Shown here: piece after piece, positions 15,834 through 23,720 of the stretch
How the letters are laid out: each line of letters opens with the position of its first letter
Numbering within the stretch: the first letter of the stretch is position 1
Origin: an uncultured bacterium
Lineage (GTDB): Bacteria; Bacillota; Clostridia; Oscillospirales; Ruminococcaceae
Length of the DNA: 64,000 nt
NCBI GenBank assembly: GCA_905214345.1
Contig: CAJMLV010000007.1
Coordinates: forward strand, 1 to 64,000
Direction: 5' to 3'
Notes under the pieces: model-generated
Told to the model about the DNA's origin: nothing
What the model saw: the letters and a program-made list of their open reading frames with translations, nothing else
The model's database searches: none
Position numbers and translations under genes: made by a program

Positions 15834-17147
15834 ATGCCCGAAACCAAGGAAAAAGCACGCTTCCCTGTGCCCCGTCTGCCTGCCGGGCGGGGCACCCATG
15901 CGCCCCGCGTTCCCCGTGTCCTGCTGGTACCGCCGCCGGAACTGCCGGTGCCCGCGGTGCAGGGCGGCGCGGTGGAGACCCTGGTGACCCATCTGATACG
16001 GGAAAATGAGCGCCGGGGCATGCTGGACCTGCTCTGTGCCAGCATCCCTGACCCCGACGCCGCCGCCCAGGCCAAGGAGTTCCGCCACACCAAGATGCTG
16101 TATGTGGCCCGGCCCAAAGGGGCCCGGCGCTACTGGCCCCTGGTGTTCATCGAGCGGTGCTTCGGCATTGCCGCGCCCTATGACCCCTGGTACCAGAAAG
16201 TCCAGCTTTCCCTGGCGCTGGAACTGCCCGGCCCCGACCTCATCGTGGCCGAAGGGGGTACCCTGACCCAGTGCAGCGCCATCAGCCGGATGTTCGGGCG
16301 GCAGAAATGCCTGGCCCATCTCCACGGCCAGACCGCCTGCAGCCACACCATGGACGAGATCTACGGCGGCGTGCTGGCGCTGAGCGAGTTCATCCGGGAC
16401 GATTACCTGAAAACCAGTACCCTGGACCGCAGCCGGGCCTATATCCTGCACAACTGCATCGATTTGCAGCGCTTCACCCCCGGTGCGCCGGACATGGCGC
16501 TGCGCGCCTCGCTGGGATTTGATCCCGGCGATTTTGTGGTGCTTTTCTGCGGGCGTCTGGAGCCGGACAAAGGCATCCACAAACTGCTGGAAGCCATGGC
16601 CGCCCTGGACGATGCCCGCATCAAGCTGCTCATTGTGGGCAGCCCGTTTTTCGGCCGCACCCAGTCCAGCCCCTTTTTGCGGCGGCTGGAACAGCAGGCC
16701 AACGCCCTGGGGGACCGGGTACGGTTCACCGGCTATGTGCCCAACGAGCGTCTGACCGAATATTACCGCCTGGCCGACCTGGTCTGCGTGCCCACCCTGG
16801 TGGAGGAAGCCGCCGGGCTGGTGGCCATGGAAGCCATGGCCTGCGGCCGCCCGGTGCTGGCCACCCGCAGCGGCGGCATGCCCGAATACCTGGAAGGCAG
16901 CCAGGCTGTGCTGGTGGACCGCGGCCCCGAGCTGGCGGGCCAGCTGAGCTGGGCCATCCGCATGCTGTACGAACACCCGGAACTGCGGGCCCAGATGGGC
17001 GCCGCCGGGGCGGAAGCCGCCCAGCGGTTTTCCCCCGCCCGGTTCTACGATACCTTTGTGCAGACCGTGTATGACTTTTTGGGCCTGGGCCCCGTGCCCG
17101 ACCCCGAATCAGGAGGAGAGCAATGCAGCGAGCCGCCGTCTGTGTGA
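15834..17147 (+). CDS. GT4-family glycosyltransferase
   Basis: This 437-residue GT-B enzyme has an N-terminal acceptor domain with VPAVQGGAVETLVTHLIREN. The donor domain has LFCGRLEPDKGIHKLLEAM and an EX7E motif in VEEAAGLVAMEAMACGRPV. The first 35 residues are Arg/Pro-rich and less conserved in character. The coding region overlaps the next gene by 25 bases, an unusually long overlap for this cluster. Confidence 0.85.
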   Translation: MPETKEKARFPVPRLPAGRGTHAPRVPRVLLVPPPELPVPAVQGGAVETLVTHLIRENERRGMLDLLCASIPDPDAAAQAKEFRHTKMLYVARPKGARRYWPLVFIERCFGIAAPYDPWYQKVQLSLALELPGPDLIVAEGGTLTQCSAISRMFGRQKCLAHLHGQTACSHTMDEIYGGVLALSEFIRDDYLKTSTLDRSRAYILHNCIDLQRFTPGAPDMALRASLGFDPGDFVVLFCGRLEPDKGIHKLLEAMAALDDARIKLLIVGSPFFGRTQSSPFLRRLEQQANALGDRVRFTGYVPNERLTEYYRLADLVCVPTLVEEAAGLVAMEAMACGRPVLATRSGGMPEYLEGSQAVLVDRGPELAGQLSWAIRMLYEHPELRAQMGAAGAEAAQRFSPARFYDTFVQTVYDFLGLGPVPDPESGGEQCSEPPSV

Positions 17148-18181
17148 TCGTGCCGGTGTGGGGGGCCGAAAAGACCCTGCACCGCTGCGTGGACAGCATC
17201 CTGTGCCAGCAGGCGGAGGGCGGCGTCTGCTGCGTGCTGGTGGATGACGGCAGCCCCGACCGCTGCGGCGCCATCTGCGACGAATACGCCGCCAAAGACA
17301 GCCGCGTGACGGTGATCCATCAGGAGGACCTGGGGGTCTCCGCCGCCCGCAACGCCGGCCTGAACGCCGCCGATGCCGATTTCATCGTCTTTCTGGATGC
17401 CGACGACGCCCTGCGCCCCGGCGCTTTGCAGGCGGCCCTCACCGCCCAGCAGCAGGCCCCCGGGGACTTTGTGCTCTGGCACTACACCACCGAGGAGACC
17501 TGCCCCGACCCGGTGACCGGTTCCGCCCACCGTGCGGGACCCGGCGCCCTGGCCCGGCTGTATCTGGACTGCCTCATCGCCATGCCCTGGAACAAGCTCT
17601 ATCGCGCCGACCTGGCCAAGAGCCTGCGTTTTGACAGTGCGTATTGCCTTGGTGAAGATTTACAGTTTGTATTGGACTATATCGCCCTGCTGGGGAAAAC
17701 ACAGCCGGGCTTTGCTTACCGCGTGCTGGAAAGTGCCCTGACCTTCTACGACTGCAGCCGGGACGGCACCCTCTCCACCCGGTATCACAGCGATTACTGC
17801 GACATCTGGCCGGAGCATTTCGCCAAGCTGAACCGGGCGGTCACCGCCGCCCATGCCCCCGAAGAGGACCTGCTGCCCCTGTGGCGGGCGGAAGTGCGGG
17901 TCTTTGCGGAGGGCGTGGCGGACATCCTGCGCCGGGACCCGGGGGAACCGCCCGCCCGGCTGGCCAAGGCCCGGACCGCCCTGCAAAACCCCTGGCTGCG
18001 GCAGATGCTGGACACCATGAAAGCCAAACGGTGTTACAGCCCCTACTACCTGTCTTTGCGCCTGCGCCGTCCCCGGCTGATTTACCGGATGGCGGAAGCC
18101 GCCCGCACCGGGTCGCCCCTCTTCGGCAAGCTGGACTGGGCGGGGTATTACCTGTTGGGCGGCAGCTGGCACCGTGCCTGA
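17123..18181 (+). CDS. GT2-family glycosyltransferase
   Basis: This 352-residue GT-A enzyme has VCVIVPVWGAEKTLHRCV, VDDGSPDRCGAICDEYA, EDLGVSAARNAGLNAADA and DxD in FLDADDAL. MPWNKLYRADLAK and GEDLQFVLDY follow. A local AT-rich patch (about 17633-17690) falls at the same place in the fold as in the gene ending at 13719. AGGAGGAG lies seven bases ahead of the ATG inside the preceding gene. It is the last gene of the cluster and is followed by a bidirectional terminator. Confidence 0.85.
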   Translation: MQRAAVCVIVPVWGAEKTLHRCVDSILCQQAEGGVCCVLVDDGSPDRCGAICDEYAAKDSRVTVIHQEDLGVSAARNAGLNAADADFIVFLDADDALRPGALQAALTAQQQAPGDFVLWHYTTEETCPDPVTGSAHRAGPGALARLYLDCLIAMPWNKLYRADLAKSLRFDSAYCLGEDLQFVLDYIALLGKTQPGFAYRVLESALTFYDCSRDGTLSTRYHSDYCDIWPEHFAKLNRAVTAAHAPEEDLLPLWRAEVRVFAEGVADILRRDPGEPPARLAKARTALQNPWLRQMLDTMKAKRCYSPYYLSLRLRRPRLIYRMAEAARTGSPLFGKLDWAGYYLLGGSWHRA

Positions 18182-18201
18182 CCCCTCTCCCAAAACACAA
18201 A

Positions 18202-18251
18202 ACCGGCGCGTTCGCGTCCCCTTTCCGGGAACCGAACGCGCCGGTATTTTT
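18202..18251. terminator. Bidirectional terminator between convergent genes
   Basis: Thirteen-base arms ACCGGCGCGTTCG (18202-18214) and CGAACGCGCCGGT (18233-18245) form a perfect stem. T-rich sequence follows on the plus side (ATTTTTG) and TTTTG on the minus side. It serves the glycosyltransferase cluster and the convergent membrane-protein gene. Confidence 0.8.
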
Positions 18252-18262
18252 GTATCAGTTCG

Positions 18263-20233
18263 TCAGGCCAGCGCTTCGAACTCCACCGATTCCACCATCA
18301 GCTGGGTGCCTTCCTCGGTGAGCAGGCTCAGATAATACCCGTCCCCGGTGGGAACTTCCAGCTGTATCTGGGTCTGGTCCGCCGGGATCTCGGTCTCGCT
18401 CAGCATGGTCTCGCCCTGCCACAGCTGCAGGGTGCCCACGCGGTCGGACTGGTATTCCACCTGATAGTTCAGGGTGATGCGGGCGTCGGTGTGCAGCAGC
18501 AGCTTGGCGGAGCGCATCACCTCGCCCCCCGCGGGGTCGGTGTACAGGCGGCGCTGGTTGTCCAGCTCGCCGGTGTAGGTATACCAGGGGCTGTCCGGGT
18601 AATCCTTCGCCCGGTCCCCGTATTCAAAACCGGACCGGCCGTCCACCAGGGGCGCGCCGGTGGTGCGCAGCACCAGGTAGCCGGACGCCTTGCCCACTAC
18701 CTCGCACTGGGATTCCAGATAATAGGGCAGCGGGTCGGCGCCTTCCGTCATATCCAGTACCACCGCCGCCGGTTTGTCATAGGAAGCACCGTCGGTGTCG
18801 GTGAGGTAGCCGTCCCAGGTTTCCAGCACGGCGCCCTGGTTCTCCCGGTAGGTCAGGGTGATATACCGCCGGGTGGGGTCCAGGGCACCGCAGATCTCGG
18901 TGGTGCCGCTGCCCGCCGCCACGATCACGTCCTCCACGTCCAGGGTGTTCACCAGGCCGCAGATCTCCCGTTCCGGGTTGTTCACGCCCAGGGTGCCGTC
19001 CTCCATCCAGATGTCGCCCACGGCGTCGGTGTCCACCAGCAGGGCCAGCACCAGCATCCCGGCCATGCCCGCCGCAGCGGCGGCACGGTGCAGGCGCGCC
19101 GGCTGAGCCACAAAGGTGGGCAGCGCAAAAGCGGCCAGGATCAGCAGGGGCACAGCGCCCATGAGGTGATAGCGGTATTCAAAGTAATAGTCGCCGTAAC
19201 GGGTATTGGTGGCCAGCAGCACCGCCAGATTCCACCAGAAGATCGCCGCCAGGTACCGCCCCGGCTGCAGCACCCCAGGCAAAGACCCGCTCAGCACCCG
19301 CATAGCCACCCACAAAGCCATCACCAGCAGACCGCCGGACAGGCCCATGCGCAGCAGTGTCGAGATGCCTTCCCGGCTGAAAACGGCCAGGTCCTCTTTG
19401 GGGACCGCCCCGAACAGGCGGAGGAAGCCGATGATGCAGTTGGCGGCGTTGTCCCGCATGGTATCCAGGGTGTTCAGGGTCATGGAAGCGGCGTTGGTCT
19501 TGATGCCGAAGGCACTCTGGACCCCCAGCCCGGCCAGGGTGGCCGCCACGCTGCCCAGCACGCAGGCCAGGCGGTACGGGGTGGCGGTGATGCGCTGCTT
19601 GAGCCATTCATACGCCGCCAGGCAAAGCACCGGGGCCAGGCCGCAGGCCGCCACATAGATACCGCTGGAAAGCCCCGTCAGGAAGGTGCCCGCCAGATAC
19701 ACCGCCAGCAGGACCCAGTCCCGGCGGCGGGGGCGTTCGGGGGCCAGCAGCAGCACAATGAGCAGCAGCGGCAGCATGACCTTGATGGCATACTGGGAAG
19801 CGTTCAGGAACAGCATATTCCAGTAGCCCAGCATGGTAAATTCATAGGGCAGCAGCACGGCCAGCACCGCCAGCGCGCCCCGGGCCACGCTGCCGCCCAT
19901 GCGGCGCACCAGGGTAAAGATCAGTGCCGCCCAGATCCCCAGCAGCAGCACATTGGCGCACCAGAACGCCAGGATGGGGTTATGGGTCAGCCCGTAAAAA
20001 GGCAGGGCCAGAATGGTGGCGCAGTCCACCTCCATGGTGGTGATATACTGCCAGTCCGGCACAAAGAGTGTGCCGGATTCCCAGATGGCCATCATGTGGG
20101 TGTAGACCTTGCCCGCGTCGTTGTCGATCAAAAGACCGCCGCCCCTCAGGGACACGACGCACAAAAACACGATCTGCACCGCCGCCATCAACAGCCAGAA
20201 ACCGTTTTTCAGCCAAACAGTTTTGTTCTTCAT
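18263..20233 (-). CDS. Large multi-pass membrane protein, possible GT-C type transferase
   Basis: This 656-residue protein has about ten to eleven membrane helices in residues 10-400 and then a beta-rich extracytoplasmic domain of about 250 residues ending near the stop. An early extracytoplasmic loop holds IDNDAGKVYTHMMAIWESG. Acidic residues in the first outer loop are typical of GT-C glycosyltransferases that use lipid-phosphate sugars, but I see no decisive motif. The ATG at 20233 follows GGAGG by ten bases. It is convergent with the glycosyltransferase cluster, so a role in finishing or transferring the same glycan is possible but unproven. Confidence 0.6.
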   Translation of the reverse strand: MKNKTVWLKNGFWLLMAAVQIVFLCVVSLRGGGLLIDNDAGKVYTHMMAIWESGTLFVPDWQYITTMEVDCATILALPFYGLTHNPILAFWCANVLLLGIWAALIFTLVRRMGGSVARGALAVLAVLLPYEFTMLGYWNMLFLNASQYAIKVMLPLLLIVLLLAPERPRRRDWVLLAVYLAGTFLTGLSSGIYVAACGLAPVLCLAAYEWLKQRITATPYRLACVLGSVAATLAGLGVQSAFGIKTNAASMTLNTLDTMRDNAANCIIGFLRLFGAVPKEDLAVFSREGISTLLRMGLSGGLLVMALWVAMRVLSGSLPGVLQPGRYLAAIFWWNLAVLLATNTRYGDYYFEYRYHLMGAVPLLILAAFALPTFVAQPARLHRAAAAAGMAGMLVLALLVDTDAVGDIWMEDGTLGVNNPEREICGLVNTLDVEDVIVAAGSGTTEICGALDPTRRYITLTYRENQGAVLETWDGYLTDTDGASYDKPAAVVLDMTEGADPLPYYLESQCEVVGKASGYLVLRTTGAPLVDGRSGFEYGDRAKDYPDSPWYTYTGELDNQRRLYTDPAGGEVMRSAKLLLHTDARITLNYQVEYQSDRVGTLQLWQGETMLSETEIPADQTQIQLEVPTGDGYYLSLLTEEGTQLMVESVEFEALA

Positions 20234-20301
20234 CCTACATTTTCCTCCACACGCCGTCACCGGCAGAGATACATTATCATTTTACCACAATCTGCCGGGT
20301 T

Positions 20302-20330
20302 TTGACAAATGCGCCGGAATGGAGTATAAT
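20302..20330 (+). promoter_or_regulatory. Consensus sigma-A promoter of cysK
   Basis: TTGACA (20302-20307) and TATAAT (20325-20330) with a 17-base spacer form a perfect consensus promoter. The roughly 65-base leader contains a GGGGA/TCCCC hairpin (20353-20369) but no recognisable riboswitch or T-box. Confidence 0.85.
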
Positions 20331-20401
20331 CAAGCAAAGCCTATCAAACCGCTGGGGATTGTTCGTCCCCGTCCCTATCATAAAAAACGGAGGTATCCGC
20401 C

Positions 20402-21337
20402 ATGGCCCATATCTACACATCCGCCGACCAGCTCATCGGGCACACCCCTTTGCTGGAACTGACCCACATCGAAGCCATCCTGGGGCTGAAAGCCCGGGTG
20501 CTGGCCAAGCTGGAATATCTGAACCCCGCCGGGTCGGTGAAAGACCGGGTGGCTAAGAATATGCTGGACGACGCCGAAGCCAAAGGCATCCTGAAGCCGG
20601 ATTCGGTCATCATCGAGCCCACTTCCGGCAACACCGGCATCGGGCTGTGCAGCGTGGCCGCCGCCCGGGGCTACAAGGTCATCATCGTCATGCCCGAGAC
20701 CATGAGCGCCGAGCGCCGCGCCCTGATGAAGGCCTATGGCGCCCAGCTGGTGCTGACCGAGGGGGCCAAGGGCATGTCCGGGGCCATTGCCAAGGCCAAC
20801 GAACTGGCCAAGGAACTGCCCAACGCCTTTGTGGCGGGGCAGTTCGTGAACCCGGCCAACCCCGCCGCCCACATGGCCACCACCGGCCCCGAGATCTGGC
20901 AGGACACCGACGGGGATGTGGACATCTTTGTGGCCGGTGTGGGCACCGGCGGCACCATCACCGGCGTGGGCAAGTATCTCAAGAGCCAGTGCCCGGCCGT
21001 GCGGGTGGTGGCGGTGGAACCCGCCGACAGCCCGGTGCTGTCCGGCGGCAAGGCCGGCCCCCACGCGCTGCAGGGCATCGGCGCCGGGTTTGTGCCCGAC
21101 GTGCTGGACACCGGCGTGTATGACGAGGTGATGACCGCCACCAAGGAGGATTCCTTCGCCGCCGCCCGGATGCTGGCCAAGCGGGAAGGCGTGCTGGCGG
21201 GCATCTCCTCCGGCACGGCGCTGTGGGCGGCCATCGAACAGGCCAAGCGTCCGGAAAACGAGGGCAAGACCATCGTGGTGCTGCTGCCCGACACCGGCGA
21301 CCGGTACCTGTCCACCCCCCTGTTCACCGAGGAATAA
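20402..21337 (+). CDS. cysK: Cysteine synthase (O-acetylserine sulfhydrylase)
   Basis: This 311-residue PLP enzyme converts O-acetylserine and sulfide to cysteine. The PLP lysine is K47 in NPAGSVKDR. The substrate loop is PTSGNTGIGL (from 73), and the phosphate-binding glycines are in GVGTGGTITG. The C-terminal region has GISSGTALWAA. The length is standard for CysK. It is monocistronic, with a perfect promoter and its own terminator. Confidence 0.95.
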   Translation: MAHIYTSADQLIGHTPLLELTHIEAILGLKARVLAKLEYLNPAGSVKDRVAKNMLDDAEAKGILKPDSVIIEPTSGNTGIGLCSVAAARGYKVIIVMPETMSAERRALMKAYGAQLVLTEGAKGMSGAIAKANELAKELPNAFVAGQFVNPANPAAHMATTGPEIWQDTDGDVDIFVAGVGTGGTITGVGKYLKSQCPAVRVVAVEPADSPVLSGGKAGPHALQGIGAGFVPDVLDTGVYDEVMTATKEDSFAAARMLAKREGVLAGISSGTALWAAIEQAKRPENEGKTIVVLLPDTGDRYLSTPLFTEE

Positions 21338-21351
21338 GCATTGCATAAAAG

Positions 21352-21385
21352 CAGCCCCTCTCCGCCTGGGAGAGGGGCTGTTTTT
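21352..21385 (+). terminator. Terminator of cysK
   Basis: CAGCCCCTCTC (21352-21362) pairs with GAGAGGGGCTG (21370-21380), followed by five T. Confidence 0.85.
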
Positions 21386-21399
21386 CTGTTCCGTTCGGG

Positions 21400-22185
21400 T
21401 CACAGGGCGGGGATGTCCTCGGCGGCGGTGGTGCCGAAGATACCGTTTTCCTCCCAGTCCATGCTGCTGCCGCCCGCGGGCACCAGAGTCAGGTCGTACC
21501 AGTCGATGGCAAATCCGGCGGCTTCCGCTGCGGCCTTGAGTCGGGAAAGGGTGGTGTCGTAATCTTCCTGGGTGGGGGTGCCGTCCCACAGCACCTGGAC
21601 CACCATCCGGTCGGGCACCTTGGCGGTCACGGCCTTGTCAAAAGGCGCATCCAGCGGGAAGAGGTCCACATACCCGGTCACATCCCGCATGTTGTCGGGG
21701 GTCCAGCACAGGTCCAGTTCCACATCCATGTTCTGGCTTTCCCCAAAATCCATGCCGGGCAACCAGCCGTTGAAGGCCGGGGCCAGTTCCAGATCGGGCA
21801 AAGCGGCGTGCAAAGCGGCGCTGAGTTCGGCGGCCCCTTCCTTGCCCTGGCGCACCAGGGTCCAGTTGCGGCCTTCCACCTCCCGCTGTTCCTCTCCTTG
21901 GCGGAAGAACCAGAAGGAGGTATGCACCGTAAAGGTGGTGTCGGGGCTTTGCTCGCTCTGCACCCGGGCATAGTAGCGGAACCATTGGCCGCCGCCGCTT
22001 TCCAGGATAGTGAAGGTCTGGCCCGGGTAGGCTTTTTCGGCGTAGGCCAGGGCCCCGTTGTCCGCCAGACGGCGGCTGATGGGGTCCCCGGTGATGCCGT
22101 CCACCAACAGCAGCAGCCCCAGAACGATGAGGGCCCCCGCCACCCCGGCCAGAATGCGCAGAGGGTTCTTTTTCCCGGTTTTCAT
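21400..22185 (-). CDS. Membrane-anchored extracytoplasmic protein, unknown (YfjL-like character)
   Basis: This 261-residue protein has one N-terminal membrane helix (about 10-28) and a soluble extracytoplasmic domain with mixed alpha/beta character. I recognise no catalytic motif. The arrangement recalls YfjL-like proteins, a weak assignment. It is the third gene of the operon ECF sigma, anti-sigma, this gene, only three bases after the anti-sigma stop. That suggests it takes part in the stress or signal response controlled by the sigma factor, perhaps as a co-sensor. Confidence 0.6.
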   Translation of the reverse strand: MKTGKKNPLRILAGVAGALIVLGLLLLVDGITGDPISRRLADNGALAYAEKAYPGQTFTILESGGGQWFRYYARVQSEQSPDTTFTVHTSFWFFRQGEEQREVEGRNWTLVRQGKEGAAELSAALHAALPDLELAPAFNGWLPGMDFGESQNMDVELDLCWTPDNMRDVTGYVDLFPLDAPFDKAVTAKVPDRMVVQVLWDGTPTQEDYDTTLSRLKAAAEAAGFAIDWYDLTLVPAGGSSMDWEENGIFGTTAAEDIPAL

Positions 22186-22188
22186 GGT

Positions 22189-22773
22189 TTATTTCTCCTT
22201 TCCGGTCTTGCCGAAGGCATATTTGAAGAGGGAGGCAGCCAGTGCCCCGATGATGCAGAACACAAAGGGCATGACAGCCCCGGTGGCGCTGCCCCGGACG
22301 GCCGCCTGCCAGCTGGTGTAAGCGGACAGATTGGTGGCCAGGGTCCAGACGAACCAGACCACCGCCGCCAGCACCGGCACCAGCCGCCAGAGGAAATCGT
22401 CGAACCAGCAGATGACCCCGCACACCAAAGGGAAGCAGAGCAGCGCCAGGGTGCTGTGGGGGCTGAATACCACCAGCATGCTGCCCCCCAGGCCCAGGAC
22501 CAGAAAGCCCAGCAGCCACAGGGTGAGTTTGTTCTGCACCCGGCGCAGCACCCGGCGTTCGTCGGGGGCAGGCAGGGCGGGTGCGGGCTGATTCTCGGAA
22601 CCTTCCGGGCAAATCCGAGAAAATTCCGTCCGGCAGGATTCACACCGGGCCAGGTGTTCTTTCACAAGGGCGGCGCTGTCGGCGCTGGCCACGCCGTCGG
22701 CCACCAGAGGTGCCAGGTCCCGGCAAACATCGCAGGAAATGCCGCCCGGCAGCGGCGTTGTACGTTCAGTCAT
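22189..22773 (-). CDS. Zinc-finger anti-sigma factor, membrane type
   Basis: This 194-residue protein has an N-terminal ZAS domain with the ligand pattern H40-x3-C44-x2-C47 (EHLARCESC) and additional C14 and C17. It is followed by a linker rich in Pro and by about four membrane helices (residues 83-185). Such proteins hold an ECF sigma factor at the membrane until a signal arrives. Its start overlaps the sigma gene by eight bases, which fits stoichiometric co-expression. Confidence 0.85.
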   Translation of the reverse strand: MTERTTPLPGGISCDVCRDLAPLVADGVASADSAALVKEHLARCESCRTEFSRICPEGSENQPAPALPAPDERRVLRRVQNKLTLWLLGFLVLGLGGSMLVVFSPHSTLALLCFPLVCGVICWFDDFLWRLVPVLAAVVWFVWTLATNLSAYTSWQAAVRGSATGAVMPFVFCIIGALAASLFKYAFGKTGKEK

Positions 22774-23266
22774 TCCAGAGCCCCTCCTTTTGTAAGGTGG
22801 ATTTGAGCCAGTTCCGGGTGCGGTGTTCCATCACCCGGGCGCTGTTTTCGCTGATCTGCAGGCGGGCGGCGATCTCGGCGTAGGAGTATCCCTGCGCCCG
22901 CAGGTTCACCACTTCCGACGCGGGCGGACCTTTTTCCGCCAGAAGCTGCCGCACCCGGTCCAGTTTGCGGCGGGTGTCGGCGTTTTCGGCCAGCTGGTCC
23001 TCCACATACAGCCCCAGCATGTCGTCGTATTCCAGGGTGGGGCGGCTGCGGCGCAGGTCCTCCAGCCAGATGTTGCGGGCCAGCCCGAACAGCCACGCCT
23101 TGACGCTGCCCTCGCCCCGGTAGGCGGGCAGGCACCGCAGCGCCCGCAGAAAGGTATCGGCCAGAAGGTCCTCGGCCCGGTGGGGGTCATGGCACAGATG
23201 CAGCAGATACCGGTACAGCGGTGTTTTGTAGGTGTTGTACAGGGATTCCAGTTCCGGTATGGCCAT
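22766..23266 (-). CDS. ECF-type RNA polymerase sigma factor
   Basis: This 166-residue sigma-70 family factor has region 2 (LYRYLLHLCHDPHRAEDLLADTFL then WLFGLARNIWLEDLRR) and region 4 (VVNLRAQGYSYAEIAARLQISENSARVM helix-turn-helix). I prefer the ATG at 23266, which has GGAGG upstream and leaves a 5' leader after a candidate ECF promoter. The ATG at 23311 would lie at or before the predicted transcription start. It is the first gene of a three-gene operon with its anti-sigma factor. Confidence 0.88.
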   Translation of the reverse strand: MAIPELESLYNTYKTPLYRYLLHLCHDPHRAEDLLADTFLRALRCLPAYRGEGSVKAWLFGLARNIWLEDLRRSRPTLEYDDMLGLYVEDQLAENADTRRKLDRVRQLLAEKGPPASEVVNLRAQGYSYAEIAARLQISENSARVMEHRTRNWLKSTLQKEGLWND

Positions 23267-23314
23267 GGGCGGCCCCGCCTCCTTTCGGTTGATTTTGAGC
23301 GCTCTTGTCATAAA

Positions 23315-23341
23315 GTGACGCCGGGGGTGCGATTCGTTACA
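23315..23341 (-). promoter_or_regulatory. Candidate ECF autoregulatory promoter
   Basis: On the minus strand TGTAAC (23336-23341) and CGTCAC (23315-23320) are spaced 15 bases apart. This resembles ECF promoters, which pair an AAC-type -35 with a CGTC-type -10, although 16-17 bases is more usual. A transcript from here would give a leader of about 40 bases to the chosen sigma-factor start. Confidence 0.4.
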
Positions 23342-23410
23342 GGAAAATCCGGAAATTTTTGCGCGGAATTGCCCGGCAACTTTTTCCCCGGCGCCGCATA
23401 GGATGAATGC

Positions 23411-23435
23411 GGGGCTTTTCCGGCCGGAAAGCCCC
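23411..23435. repeat. Strong hairpin-forming palindrome
   Basis: GGGGCTTTTCCGG is followed immediately by CCGGAAAGCCCC, giving a near-perfect palindrome with one bulge. No T run follows on either side, so it is not a standard terminator. It separates the ECF operon from the divergent repeat-protein gene and may be an operator. Confidence 0.5.
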
Positions 23436-23640
23436 CGCCGCCGCGTCCATTCATAGAAAACAAGTGACCGTTTTCGGCGGGCGGCCGTTTTACTTTCTTA
23501 TCCGTTTCTTTTCCACCGCTTTTTTGCTTTTATCGCATCATCGTCATTTGTTAAAGTGCTGTTTTCTTGATTGTGAAAAATTTGTGATTATATACAAGGA
23601 ATTTTGCGAAAATTGTGTGAAAATTTCGAATGAATATCTG
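23436..23640. other. AT-rich regulatory region with two related repeats
   Basis: This stretch is much more AT-rich than its surroundings. Two similar blocks, TTGTGAAAAATTTGTGA (23571-23587) and TTGTGTGAAAATTTCGA (23613-23629), lie in the same orientation 42 bases apart, about four helical turns. I see no convincing gene here. The placement just upstream of a sigma-A promoter suggests activator or repressor sites. Confidence 0.4.
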
Positions 23641-23669
23641 TTGCAAATCATGGACATTTGGCGTACAAT
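23641..23669 (+). promoter_or_regulatory. Promoter of the alanine-rich repeat protein
   Basis: TTGCAA (23641-23646) and TACAAT (23664-23669) have a 17-base spacer. The leader carries a small hairpin GCCGTG...CACGGC (23681-23700) just before AAAGGAGGT. Confidence 0.7.
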
Positions 23670-23720
23670 GAAGACAACAAGCCGTGACCCGAAACACGGC
23701 ACATAAAGGAGGTCTCCGTG

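Noticed and set aside
8080..18181. Horizontal-transfer island for the glycosyltransferases
   Set aside because: GC content and codon use match the neighbours apart from two small patches, and no integrase, transposase or attachment site is seen.
20331..20401. Possible riboswitch or T-box ahead of cysK
   Set aside because: The leader is only about 65 bases with one small hairpin; no T-box or S-box signature is present.
23407..23706. A 99-codon frame on the plus strand upstream of the repeat protein
   Set aside because: It runs through the palindrome and AT-rich regulatory region, overlaps the repeat-protein promoter, and has no ribosome site or recognisable domain.
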